In this document: in pieces, positions 1 to 10,384 of the stretch
How positions within the stretch are numbered: position 1 is the stretch's first letter
Layout of the letters: the number at the start of each line of letters is the position of its first letter
Assembly (NCBI RefSeq): GCF_020532605.1
Contig: NZ_JAJATW010000008.1
Location: forward strand, 79,038-143,037
DNA from: Marinomonas algarum
GTDB taxonomy: Bacteria > Pseudomonadota > Gammaproteobacteria > Pseudomonadales > Marinomonadaceae
DNA length: 64,000 nt
Direction: 5' to 3'
Notes under the pieces: model-generated
Databases searched by the model: none
Told to the model about the DNA's origin: nothing
The model's input: only the letters and a program-made list of their open reading frames with translations
Translations under genes and position numbers: made by a program

Positions 1-2
1 AT

Positions 3-2108
3 ATCAACGTCTATGAAGAAAATAATGTTTTAATATTCGATGTTGAAGAACGTCCTTCTATCGGTAATTTAACCATTGAAGGGAATGATTTAATTCAAAC
101 CGAAGATCTTGAGCGTGGCCTAAAGCTATCTGGTTTGGAAATAGGTGAGATTTACAAGCCAGAAACGCTTAACCAGATAGTGCAAGAATTACAACGTCAA
201 TATTATGCCCTTGGTCGTTATAGCGCTAAGGTGAGTATTGCGGTTGAAGAAATGCCACGTAATAGGACCGGAATCGTCATTAATATCGACGAGGGAGACA
301 CAGCAAAGATTGTTCACATCAACATCGTTGGTAATAAAGAGTTTGATGAGGAACTTCTGACAAAAGACTTTGAATCAGCCGAAACGGGCTCTTGGAACCC
401 TTTCAGCTCCGCAGATGAATACGCTAAGGCGAAGCTTGAAGGCGATCTTAATACCCTGAAAAGCTTTTACTTGGATAACGGTTATCTAGATTTCAATGTT
501 GTGTCGAGTCAGGTGAGTTTGTCGTCTGACAAGCGTGATGTCTATATTGTGATTAACGTTGATGAGGGTAAGCCTTACTCTCTTAATGAAATTTCACTAA
601 GTGGCTCTTTACCTATCTCAGAAGACCGAGTGTGGAAACAAGTGACTCAGAAAACCGGTGATGTGTTTTCTCGAAGTGAAGTGACCAAGATCATCGAAGG
701 TATTTCGACTGAACTTGGTGACGATGGCTATTTGTTCACCAACGTTAATGTGATTCCAGAAAAGCGCGAAGATCATACGGTGAATTTAAGCTATCAAATT
801 ACCCCAGGTCCAAAGGTCTATGTTCGCCGCATTACCTTTAGTGGTAACAGTGAGACGCAAGATGAAGTGTTGCGTCGAGAGATGACTCAGTTTGAAGGGG
901 CCTTGGCCACACATTCTAAAATACAATCGTCTAAGCGCCGCATTGAACGTTTAGGCTTCTTCGGTAGTGTCGATTTACGTACTCGTCCAGTGGCCGGCAC
1001 ATCCGATCAGGTGGATCTTGATGTCGTGGTTCAGGAGCAGGCATCAGGCAGTATTCAGGCCAGCATTGGCTATTCTGAAGAAGACGGGACAGTGCTTGGT
1101 TTTGGGATTTCCAAACGTAACTTCTTAGGAACAGGGAACAAGCTTTCGTTTAGTGCAACTCGTACATCGTCGAAACAAGATTACGCCATTTCTTATGACA
1201 ATCCTTATTTCACAGTGGATGGTGTGAGTCGTGGTGTGAGTCTGTTCTATGAAAAAAGTGATTATGCCGATGATGATGTCGAGGATTACCAATTAGATGA
1301 AATCGGTGTTGGGCTTAACTATGGTTACCCAATATCGGACACCCAGCGCCTAACTTTTGGTGTAACTGTAAAAGAAAGTGTTGTTCAGTTGGGCTATACC
1401 CCTTCAAATGAGACAGAGTATTACATAGATACCTATGGCGAAAACTATGATGATGTTATTGCCAGTTTAGCCTGGAGTGACTCTGATCTGATTGGTGGGG
1501 TACTACCAACGGATGGCTATTCTACAAAAGCTTCACTTGAAGTCGCGACCCCTGTTGGTGATCAGCAATATTACAAACTGGGTTTAACGTCGCAAAAGTA
1601 CTGGTCGCTTGGTGGGTCTAACCTCTGGCTATTTCATGCCAAAGGCCGTTTAGGTTATGGTAATGGTTATGGCGACACGGAGGCTCTGCCTTTCTTCGAG
1701 AATTACTATGCAGGCGGCTCGTACTCTGTGCGTGGTTACAGCGCTTCTTCGCTAGGACCAAAAAACTCTTATGACGACCCAGATGAAGATACTTCTGCTT
1801 TGGGTGGCAATATTCTGATGACAGGTACGGCGGAAATTATTTTCCCGCTCCCTATGGTCGAAGATCATAAGTCAGTGAGAACCGCCTTGTTTTTAGATGG
1901 TGGTAACGTATTTACCGATGTCTGTTATGTAGACAACAGTGAGTGTAATGAAGGTGTGGATTTAAGTGAAATTCGTTACAGCGTTGGATTGAGTTGGACA
2001 TGGATTACGCCGATTGCACCTTTGTCATTTAACTTTGCACGACCGTTAAATTCGAAAGACGGAGATAGCACAGACTTTTTCCAATTTCAGCTAGGGACAA
2101 CGTTCTAA
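3..2108 (+). CDS. bamA: BamA, outer-membrane protein assembly factor (5' end outside window)
   Basis: Core barrel of the BAM complex, which inserts beta-barrel proteins into the outer membrane. The frame is open from base 3, so about 100 N-terminal residues (signal peptide and start of POTRA 1) lie upstream; about 701 residues are visible against roughly 810 in E. coli. The first ~300 visible residues are POTRA repeats. The rest is the 16-strand barrel, with the conserved loop-6 VRGY motif (GGSYSVRGY, near base 1735) and the terminal aromatic residue (QLGTTF) typical of outer-membrane barrels. The TTG at 135 is an internal codon, not the start. It is followed by skp, lpxD, fabZ and lpxA, the standard gammaproteobacterial order. 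Confidence 0.97.
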   Translation: MNVYEENNVLIFDVEERPSIGNLTIEGNDLIQTEDLERGLKLSGLEIGEIYKPETLNQIVQELQRQYYALGRYSAKVSIAVEEMPRNRTGIVINIDEGDTAKIVHINIVGNKEFDEELLTKDFESAETGSWNPFSSADEYAKAKLEGDLNTLKSFYLDNGYLDFNVVSSQVSLSSDKRDVYIVINVDEGKPYSLNEISLSGSLPISEDRVWKQVTQKTGDVFSRSEVTKIIEGISTELGDDGYLFTNVNVIPEKREDHTVNLSYQITPGPKVYVRRITFSGNSETQDEVLRREMTQFEGALATHSKIQSSKRRIERLGFFGSVDLRTRPVAGTSDQVDLDVVVQEQASGSIQASIGYSEEDGTVLGFGISKRNFLGTGNKLSFSATRTSSKQDYAISYDNPYFTVDGVSRGVSLFYEKSDYADDDVEDYQLDEIGVGLNYGYPISDTQRLTFGVTVKESVVQLGYTPSNETEYYIDTYGENYDDVIASLAWSDSDLIGGVLPTDGYSTKASLEVATPVGDQQYYKLGLTSQKYWSLGGSNLWLFHAKGRLGYGNGYGDTEALPFFENYYAGGSYSVRGYSASSLGPKNSYDDPDEDTSALGGNILMTGTAEIIFPLPMVEDHKSVRTALFLDGGNVFTDVCYVDNSECNEGVDLSEIRYSVGLSWTWITPIAPLSFNFARPLNSKDGDSTDFFQFQLGTTF

Positions 2109-2173
2109 GTCGTTTTTCTAGTTGATGGTAAATGTTGAGCTTAAATTGAACACTTTATTTAATAGGATATAAA

Positions 2174-2668
2174 ATGAAAAAGATCATAACCGCTTTATTT
2201 GCGCTTTGTTTTTTTAGCCAAGTTCAGGCTACTGAGGTCGCTGTTGTTGACTTTAGGGCTGCACTTTTAGGCAGCAAAATTGGTCAACAGGCGGCAGAAG
2301 CCCCTAAGCAAAAAATAGCCGCGATGGATGCGCGTTTACAAAAAGACCAAGAAGATCTCAAAACGGCGGCTAATAATTTACAACGCGATGAGTTGACCTT
2401 GTCAAAAGAAGAGTTTGACAAACGTCGCAAGCAGTTAGCGGAAGATCAAAATAAGATCCGTGCTATGGCAGCCAATATGCAGCGCCAAGCTAAGGCCCTT
2501 GAGCAAGAGGTGATTCAGTCTATAACCCCTCAAGGTGAAGCGGCTTTAAAGGCGCTGATTGAAGAGCGTAACCTTGATCTTGTTTTAAATAGACAATTGA
2601 GTATGTATGCAAACGCGGAGTCAGACATTACTGACGAGCTATTAAATCGCATCAATAAGGATAATTAA
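2174..2668 (+). CDS. skp: Skp/OmpH periplasmic chaperone
   Basis: Trimeric periplasmic chaperone that holds unfolded outer-membrane proteins on the way to BamA. 164 residues, normal for the family. A signal peptide is visible at residues 1-19 (KKIITALFALCFFSQVQA), followed by a short beta start (EVAVVDFRAAL) and a long, highly charged alpha-helical coiled-coil arm (about residues 40-125). It sits 65 bp after bamA and 3 bp before lpxD. The ATG is preceded by AATAGGATATAAA, a fair ribosome site. Confidence 0.95.
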   Translation: MKKIITALFALCFFSQVQATEVAVVDFRAALLGSKIGQQAAEAPKQKIAAMDARLQKDQEDLKTAANNLQRDELTLSKEEFDKRRKQLAEDQNKIRAMAANMQRQAKALEQEVIQSITPQGEAALKALIEERNLDLVLNRQLSMYANAESDITDELLNRINKDN

Positions 2669-2671
2669 CCC

Positions 2672-3712
2672 ATGAGTTATACGCTAGGGCAACTGGCGGA
2701 GAAAGTTCAGGGTGTCGTCAGCGGTGACCCTGACTTGGTGATTGAGCGATTAGGTACGTTGGAAAAGGCCACGAAAGAAGAGTTGAGCTTTCTTGCCAAT
2801 CCAAAGTATCAGCACCAGTTAGCAGATACATCAGCGGGTGCGGTGCTTGTTAAAAATACGCAGTTAGCGCAACGGGTGAACAATGCCATTGTTGTTGCGA
2901 ATCCTTATTTGGCGTTTGCTCAGCTATCGCACTTGTTTGTTCCACAAAGTGAATCTTGGTCAGGTATCCATGAGTGCGCAGTGGTTTCTACAAGGGCTAA
3001 GGTGGCGGAAGGGGTGGTTATTGGCCCGAATGTCGTTATTGATGACGGCGTACAAATAGATGGCGACTGCATCATTGGGGCGGGCTGCGTATTGAGTCGA
3101 GGTGTGAAAATAGGTCACGGCACTCGCCTTTATCCCAATGTTACCCTGTATCATGATGTGGTACTCGGCAGTGACTGTATCATTCATAGTGGTGCTGTGA
3201 TTGGCGCTGATGGATTTGGGTTTGCACCTTATCAGGGCCGCTGGGAAAAGATTAATCAGCTTGGCTCTGTGGTTTTAGGTGACAGAGTAGAGGTGGGTGC
3301 AAATTCTACCATTGACCGTGGTGCGATCGAAAATACCCAAGTTGGTCACGGTGTGAAGATAGATAATCAAGTTCAAATTGCTCATAACGTCGTAATTGGG
3401 GATAATACAGCCATTGCAGGCGGTACTTCTGTGGCTGGCAGTACCAAAATAGGGGCTTCATGCACTATTTCTGGTGGCGTTGGCATCGTTGGGCATTTAA
3501 ATATCGTTGATAAAGTGCATGTAACAGCAATGAGTTTGATCAGCCATTCTATATTAGAACCGGGTTCTTATTCATCTGGAGGCGCTATGGAGCCCACTCA
3601 AACGTGGCGGCGTACCGTAGCAAGAGTCAGAAGAATAGATCAAATGGCAAAACAGTTTTTACAATTGAAACAACAGGTTAATAAGCTTTTAGAGAAGGTT
3701 GATACTAAATGA
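2672..3712 (+). CDS. lpxD: LpxD, UDP-3-O-acylglucosamine N-acyltransferase
   Basis: Third step of lipid A synthesis: adds the N-linked 3-hydroxyacyl chain to UDP-3-O-acyl-glucosamine, using acyl-ACP. 346 residues (E. coli 341). It has an N-terminal uridine-binding domain (about 1-100), a left-handed beta-helix of hexapeptide repeats (about 105-310) containing the expected catalytic histidine in QIAHNVVIG, and a C-terminal helical tail. The stop overlaps the fabZ start by 4 bases (ATGATGG), so the two are translationally coupled. Confidence 0.97.
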   Translation: MSYTLGQLAEKVQGVVSGDPDLVIERLGTLEKATKEELSFLANPKYQHQLADTSAGAVLVKNTQLAQRVNNAIVVANPYLAFAQLSHLFVPQSESWSGIHECAVVSTRAKVAEGVVIGPNVVIDDGVQIDGDCIIGAGCVLSRGVKIGHGTRLYPNVTLYHDVVLGSDCIIHSGAVIGADGFGFAPYQGRWEKINQLGSVVLGDRVEVGANSTIDRGAIENTQVGHGVKIDNQVQIAHNVVIGDNTAIAGGTSVAGSTKIGASCTISGGVGIVGHLNIVDKVHVTAMSLISHSILEPGSYSSGGAMEPTQTWRRTVARVRRIDQMAKQFLQLKQQVNKLLEKVDTK

Positions 3713-4146
3713 TGGACGTAAATGAAATCCGCCAATACCTACCGCACAGGTACCCATTTTTGTTGGTGGATCGTGTTGTTGAACTGAACTTGAAAGAGTC
3801 CATTGTTGCTTACAAAAATGTCACCATTAATGAACCCTATTTTAATGGGCATTTTCCTAACCACCCCGTTATGCCTGGTGTGTTAATCATTGAAGCTATG
3901 GCACAAGCCGCTGGTATTTTAGGCTTTAAAACCATGGATAAAACACCAGAAGATGGTTCCATTTATTATTTTGTGGGTTCTGATAAAGTGCGCTTTAAGC
4001 GTCCAGTTGTGCCGGGTGATCGTGTACAACTAGAAGCAAAAATCGTTACAGAAAAGCGTGGGATCTGGAAATTTGACTGCAAAGCAACGGTTGACGGTGA
4101 GTTAGCGTGTTCTGCAACAATTCTGTGTGCTGACAGGAAGGTATAG
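3709..4146 (+). CDS. fabZ: FabZ, 3-hydroxyacyl-ACP dehydratase
   Basis: Dehydrates 3-hydroxyacyl-ACP in fatty acid elongation and competes with LpxA/LpxD for the same substrate pool, which explains its place between them. 145 residues, a single hot-dog fold. The catalytic His is in [14 protein letters not shown] and the catalytic Glu in [10 protein letters not shown]. Two ATG codons in tandem (3709 and 3712) are both possible starts; the first overlaps the lpxD stop. The stop overlaps the lpxA GTG start by one base. Confidence 0.97.
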   Translation: MMDVNEIRQYLPHRYPFLLVDRVVELNLKESIVAYKNVTINEPYFNGHFPNHPVMPGVLIIEAMAQAAGILGFKTMDKTPEDGSIYYFVGSDKVRFKRPVVPGDRVQLEAKIVTEKRGIWKFDCKATVDGELACSATILCADRKV

Positions 4147-4922
4147 TGCTGATACATCCAACTAGTTTGATTGACCCGAAAGCAGAAATTGACTCTAGCG
4201 TCGAGATTGGGCCTTTTTGTGTGATTGGGCCGAATGTAAAAATTGGTGCGGGTAGCATTATTAAGTCCCACGTTGTGATCAATGGTCACACGACGATTGG
4301 TTCTAATAATGAGATTTATCAGTTTGCTTCTGTTGGTGAGGCGAACCAAGATAAGAAGTACAAAGGCGAGCCCACTGAGCTTGTCATGGGGGACCACAAT
4401 GTGGTTCGAGAAAACGCCACGATTCATCGCGGCACCGTGCAAGATCAGGGCATTACCACAATTGGCAGCCACAACTTGTTTATGGCCAGTACGCATGTTG
4501 GTCATGATTGTCACGTAGGCGATCATAATATTATGGCGAATTTTGCCGCTTTAGCTGGGCACGTTACCCTTGGCGATTATGTTATTTTGGGTGGTTATAC
4601 TGGGATACATCAGTTCTGTCAGGTGAATTCGTTCAGCATGTGTGGCATGGGATCCATGGTGTCAAAGGATGTCCCTCGTTATATTATGGTGTCTGGTAAT
4701 CCTGCTAAAGCTCATGGGATGAATTTTGAAGGAATGCGTCGACGTGGTGTGCCTACAGAAGTCATCCGAGCTTTACGTAGTGCCTATAAAACGCTTTATT
4801 TAAAGGGGCTAACGCTGCAAACGGCGTTGTCTGATATAGAGAATAGCGACCTTTTTGATATTCCTGAAGTGGTCGAATTTATTTTGTCGATACGGCAATC
4901 TAAACGTGGCATTGTCCGATAA
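4146..4922 (+). CDS. lpxA: LpxA, UDP-N-acetylglucosamine acyltransferase
   Basis: First step of lipid A synthesis: transfers 3-hydroxyacyl from ACP to UDP-GlcNAc. 258 residues (E. coli 262). An N-terminal left-handed beta-helix of hexapeptide repeats includes the catalytic His in LAGHVTLGDY, and the C-terminus is a helical bundle. It starts with GTG, sharing a single G with the fabZ stop codon, so it is coupled to fabZ. A hairpin with a T-run follows 26 bp after the stop, before lpxB. Confidence 0.97.
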   Translation: MLIHPTSLIDPKAEIDSSVEIGPFCVIGPNVKIGAGSIIKSHVVINGHTTIGSNNEIYQFASVGEANQDKKYKGEPTELVMGDHNVVRENATIHRGTVQDQGITTIGSHNLFMASTHVGHDCHVGDHNIMANFAALAGHVTLGDYVILGGYTGIHQFCQVNSFSMCGMGSMVSKDVPRYIMVSGNPAKAHGMNFEGMRRRGVPTEVIRALRSAYKTLYLKGLTLQTALSDIENSDLFDIPEVVEFILSIRQSKRGIVR

Positions 4923-4948
4923 GTACGATGAGTACCCCGTGTTACAAG

Positions 4949-4976
4949 AAAACCCCGGACTGCTTCGGGGTTTTTT
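4949..4976 (+). terminator. Intrinsic terminator between lpxA and lpxB
   Basis: The stem AACCCCG / CGGGGTT has an 8-base loop and six T after it. It lies inside what is usually one lpxA-lpxB transcript, 18 bp before the lpxB start, so it may act as an attenuator setting lpxB below the upstream genes. Confidence 0.75.
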
Positions 4977-4993
4977 ATTATTAGAGGTTTTAA

Positions 4994-6166
4994 ATGCAAA
5001 GTACGTCTGTGACACGTTATGTGTTGGTGGCTGGTGAGGCATCAGGCGATATTCTCGGTGCCAATTTAATGGCACATCTAAAACAGCGCCAACCGAATGC
5101 CCTATTTGAAGGCATTGGTGGCCCGCTGATGGCAGCTCAAGGGTTAACCAGTATTGTTCCTATGGATAGATTATCCGTTATGGGATTGGTGGAAGTACTG
5201 GGTCGACTCAGAGAGTTACTCGGCATACGTAAGCGCCTGTATGAATCCTGTGTTGCCTATCCACCAACGGCTTTTATTGGCATTGACTCGCCTGATTTTA
5301 ATTTACCCTTGGCCCGCAAGCTTAAACAGCGAGGCATTCCGACGGTGCATTATGTTAGCCCCTCCGTCTGGGCGTGGCGTCAAAAACGTATTTTTAAGAT
5401 CAAAAAATCCGTGGATCTTATGCTTGCCTTATTTCCATTTGAACTGCCTATTTATCATCAGCACCTGATCCCGGTTGTATGTGTTGGCCATACATTAGCC
5501 GATGATATTCCTCTAGAAAGTGATTCGCATCTGGCAAGAAAAGCATTGGCTTTGCCTCCTATTAACGGCCCTGTATTTGCTATTTTACCGGGTTCAAGAG
5601 AAGGTGAAGTTTCTCGTCTGGCACCACTGTTTATTCACACCATGCAGCGCATTCAACAGAAAGAGCCGAACGCCACGTTTTTAATCCCCGCGGCCAATCA
5701 CGCTCGTCGTGAACAAATTGAAACCCTATTGCAAGAAGCGAATATGCAGGCGGTATTAGTTGAAGGGCAGTCTCGTACAGTGATGGCTGCATCAGATGCT
5801 ATTTTGTTAGCATCGGGTACGGCGGCTTTGGAGGCCATGCTAGTCAAGCGTCCCATGGTGGTGGCTTACCGAGTTAATAAGCTCACTTTTGCGATTATGT
5901 CCCGTATGCTCAAAGTGCCGTATGTTTCCTTGCCGAACTTACTGGCGAACGAGGCCTTGGTACCTGAATTGCTCCAGGAGGCTGCGACGCCGGATAATCT
6001 TGCGACTCAACTTTTAGACACTTGGCGCTCGTTTGTGCACGATGAAGGCATTCAAGCCAAATATCTCGAATTGCACAAAATGCTGCGTAAAAATGCCGGT
6101 GAAACCGGCGCTGAAGCGATTTTATCGATGCTGGAGCGTCACGCTGATCAACAAGGTAGAGCCTAA
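4994..6166 (+). CDS. lpxB: LpxB, lipid-A-disaccharide synthase
   Basis: Glycosyltransferase joining UDP-2,3-diacylglucosamine and lipid X to make the lipid A disaccharide, peripheral on the inner membrane. 390 residues (E. coli 382). The N-terminal GEASGD motif (residues ~13-18), the SPSVWAW motif near residue 125 and the C-terminal donor-binding half with LPGSREGE are all visible. The ATG has AGAGGTTTTAA upstream. The stop TAA overlaps the rnhB ATG by one base. Confidence 0.97.
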   Translation: MQSTSVTRYVLVAGEASGDILGANLMAHLKQRQPNALFEGIGGPLMAAQGLTSIVPMDRLSVMGLVEVLGRLRELLGIRKRLYESCVAYPPTAFIGIDSPDFNLPLARKLKQRGIPTVHYVSPSVWAWRQKRIFKIKKSVDLMLALFPFELPIYHQHLIPVVCVGHTLADDIPLESDSHLARKALALPPINGPVFAILPGSREGEVSRLAPLFIHTMQRIQQKEPNATFLIPAANHARREQIETLLQEANMQAVLVEGQSRTVMAASDAILLASGTAALEAMLVKRPMVVAYRVNKLTFAIMSRMLKVPYVSLPNLLANEALVPELLQEAATPDNLATQLLDTWRSFVHDEGIQAKYLELHKMLRKNAGETGAEAILSMLERHADQQGRA

Positions 6167-6780
6167 TGGGAACGCCGATTTATGAGCCCTTCGTAAGTGA
6201 TATTTATCTTGGTGATTTGGTGGCCGGCACGGATGAGGCTGGAAGAGGGCCGTTGGCAGGAGAGGTGGTGGCGGCCGCGGTCATTTTAGACCCACAGCGT
6301 CCCATTATAGGCTTAGCAGACTCAAAAAAACTCAGTGAAAAAAAACGTGAAGCTTTGTTTTTAGAGATTCAAGAGAAAGCCTTGTGCTACGCCGTAGCCA
6401 GCGCGAGTATTGAAGAAATTGATGATATCAACATTTTGCATGCCAGTATGTTAGCCATGGCTAGATCAATCGCTAAGCTGTGCATTGCGCCTGAACATGT
6501 ACTGGTGGACGGCAATCGCATTCCGCCAAATTTACCCTGTTCTGCTGAAGCTGTGGTGAAAGGCGACGCTCGACACGCTGCGATCTCCGCCGCGTCTATT
6601 TTGGCCAAAGTTACCCGAGATAGAGACATTGTCAAAGCCGCAGAGCACTATCCTGAATACGGTTTTGAAAAGCACAAAGGTTACCCAACCGCTCAACATC
6701 TTGCTGCAATTCGACAACATGGTATTACGCCCATTCATCGGCGCAGTTTCGGGCCAGTTAAAAAGATTTTAGAAGGATAA
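6166..6780 (+). CDS. rnhB: RNase HII
   Basis: Removes RNA from RNA-DNA hybrids and misincorporated ribonucleotides. 204 residues. The family signature [15 protein letters not shown] with the catalytic Asp-Glu pair is at residues ~22-36; the other metal-binding acids fit VDGNRIP and KVTRDRD. It overlaps lpxB by one base and is followed 4 bp later by dnaE, the same lpxB-rnhB-dnaE order as in E. coli. Confidence 0.96.
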   Translation: MGTPIYEPFVSDIYLGDLVAGTDEAGRGPLAGEVVAAAVILDPQRPIIGLADSKKLSEKKREALFLEIQEKALCYAVASASIEEIDDINILHASMLAMARSIAKLCIAPEHVLVDGNRIPPNLPCSAEAVVKGDARHAAISAASILAKVTRDRDIVKAAEHYPEYGFEKHKGYPTAQHLAAIRQHGITPIHRRSFGPVKKILEG

Positions 6781-6784
6781 AAGT

Positions 6785-9700
6785 TTGTCTGCTTCTTTTG
6801 TGCATTTACGAGTACACACTGAGTTTTCTTTAGTCGATGGCTTAGTGAAAATAAAAGGCTTACTGGGGACGACAGAATCCATGTCGATGCCTGCCGTTGC
6901 CATCACCGATGAAAATAATCTATGCGGTTTTGTGCGGTTTTACAAAGGTGCTATGGAAAAAGGCATAAAGCCTATCTGCGGTGCTGATGTCATGGTGGCA
7001 GAAGATGATGAGGTCGAGGATCGTTATCGTTTTACGTTGCTGGCGACGTCAAATCAAGGTTATAAGAACATCATTGACATTATTTCCCGTGGCTATCAAC
7101 TTGGCCAATCGGAAGGTCGACCCATTGTACAAAAAGCATGGATTGAAGAATGCAGTGAAGACGTTATCGCTCTATCTGGCGCAGGTTTTGGCGACATAGG
7201 TTTGCTGTTGCAGAAGGGGCGACAGGAACAAGCAAAAGCGCGTCTGACTCATTGGATGACGGTTTTTCCAAACCGTTTTTATGTTGAATTACAACGTACG
7301 AGTCGCCCTGGCGAAGAGAGCTACATACATTCAGTCGTGCCATTGGCAGCAGAGCTAGATTGCCCTGTCGTTGCAACAAATGATGTTCGTTTTTTAAAGC
7401 GAGAGAATTTTGACGCTCATGAGGCACGTGTTTGTATCCATGATGGTGTGACTCTGGATGATCCGCGTCGTAAGCGTCGTTATTCTGAAGAGCAGTATTT
7501 TAAAACGTCTGAAGAAATGGAAGCCTTATTCGAGGACATTCCAGAAGCCTTAGAAAATACGGTAGAAATTGCCAAACGTTGTAGTGTCGATGTTTTATTA
7601 GGCGAATACTTTTTACCGGATTACCCTGTCCCAGATGGCATGACAATGGAAGCCTTCTTCAGCAAATTGTCCTACGATGGTTTGAAAGAGCGCTTTGATT
7701 TTCTAACGAAGAAATACGGTGAACGTATTGAAAAGCGTCGCCAAGAATACTGGGATCGTCTTGATTTTGAGCTCAACATCATTAATCAAATGGGCTTTCC
7801 CGGCTACTTTCTGATTGTCATGGACTTTATCCAGTGGGCCAAAGACAACGACATTCCCGTTGGGCCTGGTCGTGGTTCCGGTGCCGGGTCTTTAGTCGCT
7901 TATGCCTTAAAAATTACCGATCTCGATCCCCTTGAGTACGATTTGCTGTTCGAGCGATTCTTGAACCCAGAACGGGTATCCATGCCGGATTTCGACATCG
8001 ATTTTTGTATGGAAAACCGCGACAAGGTTATTGATTACGTCTCTCGTACCTATGGGCGTGATGCGGTATCACAGATTATTACCTTTGGTGCTATGGCGGC
8101 GAAAGCGGTGGTGCGTGATGTGGCCAGGGTGCAAGGTAAGCCCTACAGCCTAGGCGATAAACTGTCTAAGTTAATCCCCTTTGAGATTGGCATGACCTTA
8201 AGTAAAGCGTTGGAAGAGGAGCCTGCGTTACCTGAGTTTTTAGCGGGCGATGAAGACGCTGCCGAAGTGATGGAGATGGCGATTTCATTAGAAGGGGTAG
8301 TGCGTAACTTTGGTAAGCATGCGGGTGGTGTGGTGATTGCGCCTACTAAGCTGATTGACTTTGCTCCCTTGTACTGTGAAGAAGATGGCTCGGGTCTGGT
8401 GACTCAGTACGACAAAAACGATGTAGAAGAAGCGGGCTTGGTAAAGTTTGACTTTTTGGGGCTAAAAACGCTCACCGTGGTGGATTGGGCGGTAAAAAAC
8501 ATCGACGCCATCAATGCCCTTGAAGGCAAACCGCCACTGGACATTGCACTGATCGATCTGGAAGACAAGTCGACTTACGATCTACTCAAGCGAGCAGAAA
8601 CCACCGCCGTGTTTCAGCTGGAATCCCGCGGTATGAAAGAATTGATTAAAAAGCTCTTGCCGTCACGCTTCGAAGATATTATCGCCTTGGTGGCCTTGTA
8701 TCGACCAGGGCCTTTGGGGTCGGGCATGGTGGATGACTTTATCAATCGTAAGCACGGTCGTTCTGATCTGGCTTTCCCGCATACGGATTACCAACATGAC
8801 GACTTGATCCCTGTATTAGAGCCAACTTACGGGATTATTTTGTACCAAGAGCAGGTGATGCAGATCGCTCAGGTACTGGCTAAGTTTTCGTTGGGTGGCG
8901 CTGACTTACTACGTCGTGCTATGGGTAAGAAAAAAGCGGAAGTCATGGCAGAGCAGCGTTTGATTTTCATGGAAGGCGCGCTGAAAAATAATGTAGACCG
9001 TGATTTGTCAGGGAATATTTTTGACCTGATGGAGAAGTTTGCCGGTTATGGTTTTAACAAATCTCACTCCGCTGCTTACGCCTTAGTGTCTTATCAAACC
9101 GCATGGTTAAAAAACCATTATCCAGCCCCCTTTATGGCGGCCGTTTTATCAGCGGATATGCAAAACACGGATAAAATCGTTATTTTCATTGAAGAGTGTC
9201 GTTCAATGAAACTGGAATTAGCATTGCCCAGTGTGAACGAGTCAGTGTACAAGTTTACTGTTAACCCAAAAGGGGCGATTGTGTATGGGCTGGGTGCCAT
9301 TAAAGGGGTCGGTGAAGGGCCTATTGAAGCCATTGTTGAGGCACGTAAAGAAGGACCTTTTGAGCATATTTTTGATTTCTGTCAGCGTGTTGGTCGCAAG
9401 GTTAATAAGCGTGTTATGGAGGCCTTGGTACGATCGGGCGCTTTTGACACCATAGGGCCAAACCGAGCGACGTTGTTTGCCAGTATTGATGAAGCGCTAA
9501 AAAGAGCGGTTCAAGATGCGAAAAACCAAGACGCAGGCATGATGGATTTATTTGGTATTGCTGTCGAAGAGAATACAGAAGATGCCTACAAAGACATTGG
9601 TATTCAGCATGAGTGGTCCGGGCGTCAGCGTCTAGACGGTGAAAAAGACACGTTAGGTCTGTATGTCACAGGTCACCCGATTGATGAATACGAAAAAGAA

Positions 9701-10261
9701 ATTCGCCGTTTCGCCCGAGCAAAAATTGTTGATTTACAACCTAAGCGTGGCGATACCCAGATCATGGCAGGTTTGATTGTTGATTTACGCGTAACGAAAA
9801 GTAAAAAGGGCGGGAACATCGCCTTTGTTACGCTAGACGACCGATCGGCGCGTATTGAAGTGACGGTTTTTCCGGATAACTACGACAGTTTTAAACATGC
9901 CATTGTGAAAGACGAAGTGGTCGTGGTGGAAGGTGAGATTACAGTGGATGGGTTCCGTGGTGGACAAAAAGTCATTGCTCGTAATATCTTAGACATCCCT
10001 CAAGCGCGTGTTCGTTATGTTGAAGCATTGCGTATTCAATGGACGTCTGACACAGTAACGCCTCGTGATATACAGACGTTAGCGAACCATATGAAAGCGT
10101 ATCGTGGTGATGGCTGTGATGTGGTGGTGCACTTTGATATGGACCAAGCTTGTGGCGATGTTCGTTTAGGGGCTGAGTGGAAAGTGCGGCCGGATGATGA
10201 ATTAATTCATCAACTGCAGAAACAATACGGTAAACAAAATGTCCAGTTAGTGTATACTTAG
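6785..10261 (+). CDS. dnaE: DNA polymerase III subunit alpha
   Basis: Catalytic subunit of the replicative polymerase. 1158 residues (E. coli 1160). It has an N-terminal PHP domain (FVHLRVHTEFS), palm motifs GPGRGSGAGSLVAYAL and MPDFDIDFC with the catalytic aspartates, a helix-hairpin-helix region and a C-terminal OB-fold with the beta-clamp-binding zone. The start is a TTG preceded by GAAGGATAAAAG; it gives an N-terminus that lines up with E. coli (FVHLRVHS), so I prefer it to any later ATG. Confidence 0.97.
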   Translation: MSASFVHLRVHTEFSLVDGLVKIKGLLGTTESMSMPAVAITDENNLCGFVRFYKGAMEKGIKPICGADVMVAEDDEVEDRYRFTLLATSNQGYKNIIDIISRGYQLGQSEGRPIVQKAWIEECSEDVIALSGAGFGDIGLLLQKGRQEQAKARLTHWMTVFPNRFYVELQRTSRPGEESYIHSVVPLAAELDCPVVATNDVRFLKRENFDAHEARVCIHDGVTLDDPRRKRRYSEEQYFKTSEEMEALFEDIPEALENTVEIAKRCSVDVLLGEYFLPDYPVPDGMTMEAFFSKLSYDGLKERFDFLTKKYGERIEKRRQEYWDRLDFELNIINQMGFPGYFLIVMDFIQWAKDNDIPVGPGRGSGAGSLVAYALKITDLDPLEYDLLFERFLNPERVSMPDFDIDFCMENRDKVIDYVSRTYGRDAVSQIITFGAMAAKAVVRDVARVQGKPYSLGDKLSKLIPFEIGMTLSKALEEEPALPEFLAGDEDAAEVMEMAISLEGVVRNFGKHAGGVVIAPTKLIDFAPLYCEEDGSGLVTQYDKNDVEEAGLVKFDFLGLKTLTVVDWAVKNIDAINALEGKPPLDIALIDLEDKSTYDLLKRAETTAVFQLESRGMKELIKKLLPSRFEDIIALVALYRPGPLGSGMVDDFINRKHGRSDLAFPHTDYQHDDLIPVLEPTYGIILYQEQVMQIAQVLAKFSLGGADLLRRAMGKKKAEVMAEQRLIFMEGALKNNVDRDLSGNIFDLMEKFAGYGFNKSHSAAYALVSYQTAWLKNHYPAPFMAAVLSADMQNTDKIVIFIEECRSMKLELALPSVNESVYKFTVNPKGAIVYGLGAIKGVGEGPIEAIVEARKEGPFEHIFDFCQRVGRKVNKRVMEALVRSGAFDTIGPNRATLFASIDEALKRAVQDAKNQDAGMMDLFGIAVEENTEDAYKDIGIQHEWSGRQRLDGEKDTLGLYVTGHPIDEYEKEIRRFARAKIVDLQPKRGDTQIMAGLIVDLRVTKSKKGGNIAFVTLDDRSARIEVTVFPDNYDSFKHAIVKDEVVVVEGEITVDGFRGGQKVIARNILDIPQARVRYVEALRIQWTSDTVTPRDIQTLANHMKAYRGDGCDVVVHFDMDQACGDVRLGAEWKVRPDDELIHQLQKQYGKQNVQLVYT

Positions 10262-10384
10262 TCTCATTTAACAATTTTGAAATAGAGTACAACGTAGAGA
10301 CATGCTTGATAGAGCTATGGAGCGAATGGCTTCTGGTCTTTTGTCTTTGAATTTGATGGCAACCAAACAGTAGTGTAATTAAAC

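Noticed and set aside
1382..1389. Further TGTTCAGT half-sites at 1382 (bamA) and 42222 (GGDEF-EAL gene)
   Set aside because: Single half-sites inside coding sequence without the inverted partner at four-base spacing; treated as chance.
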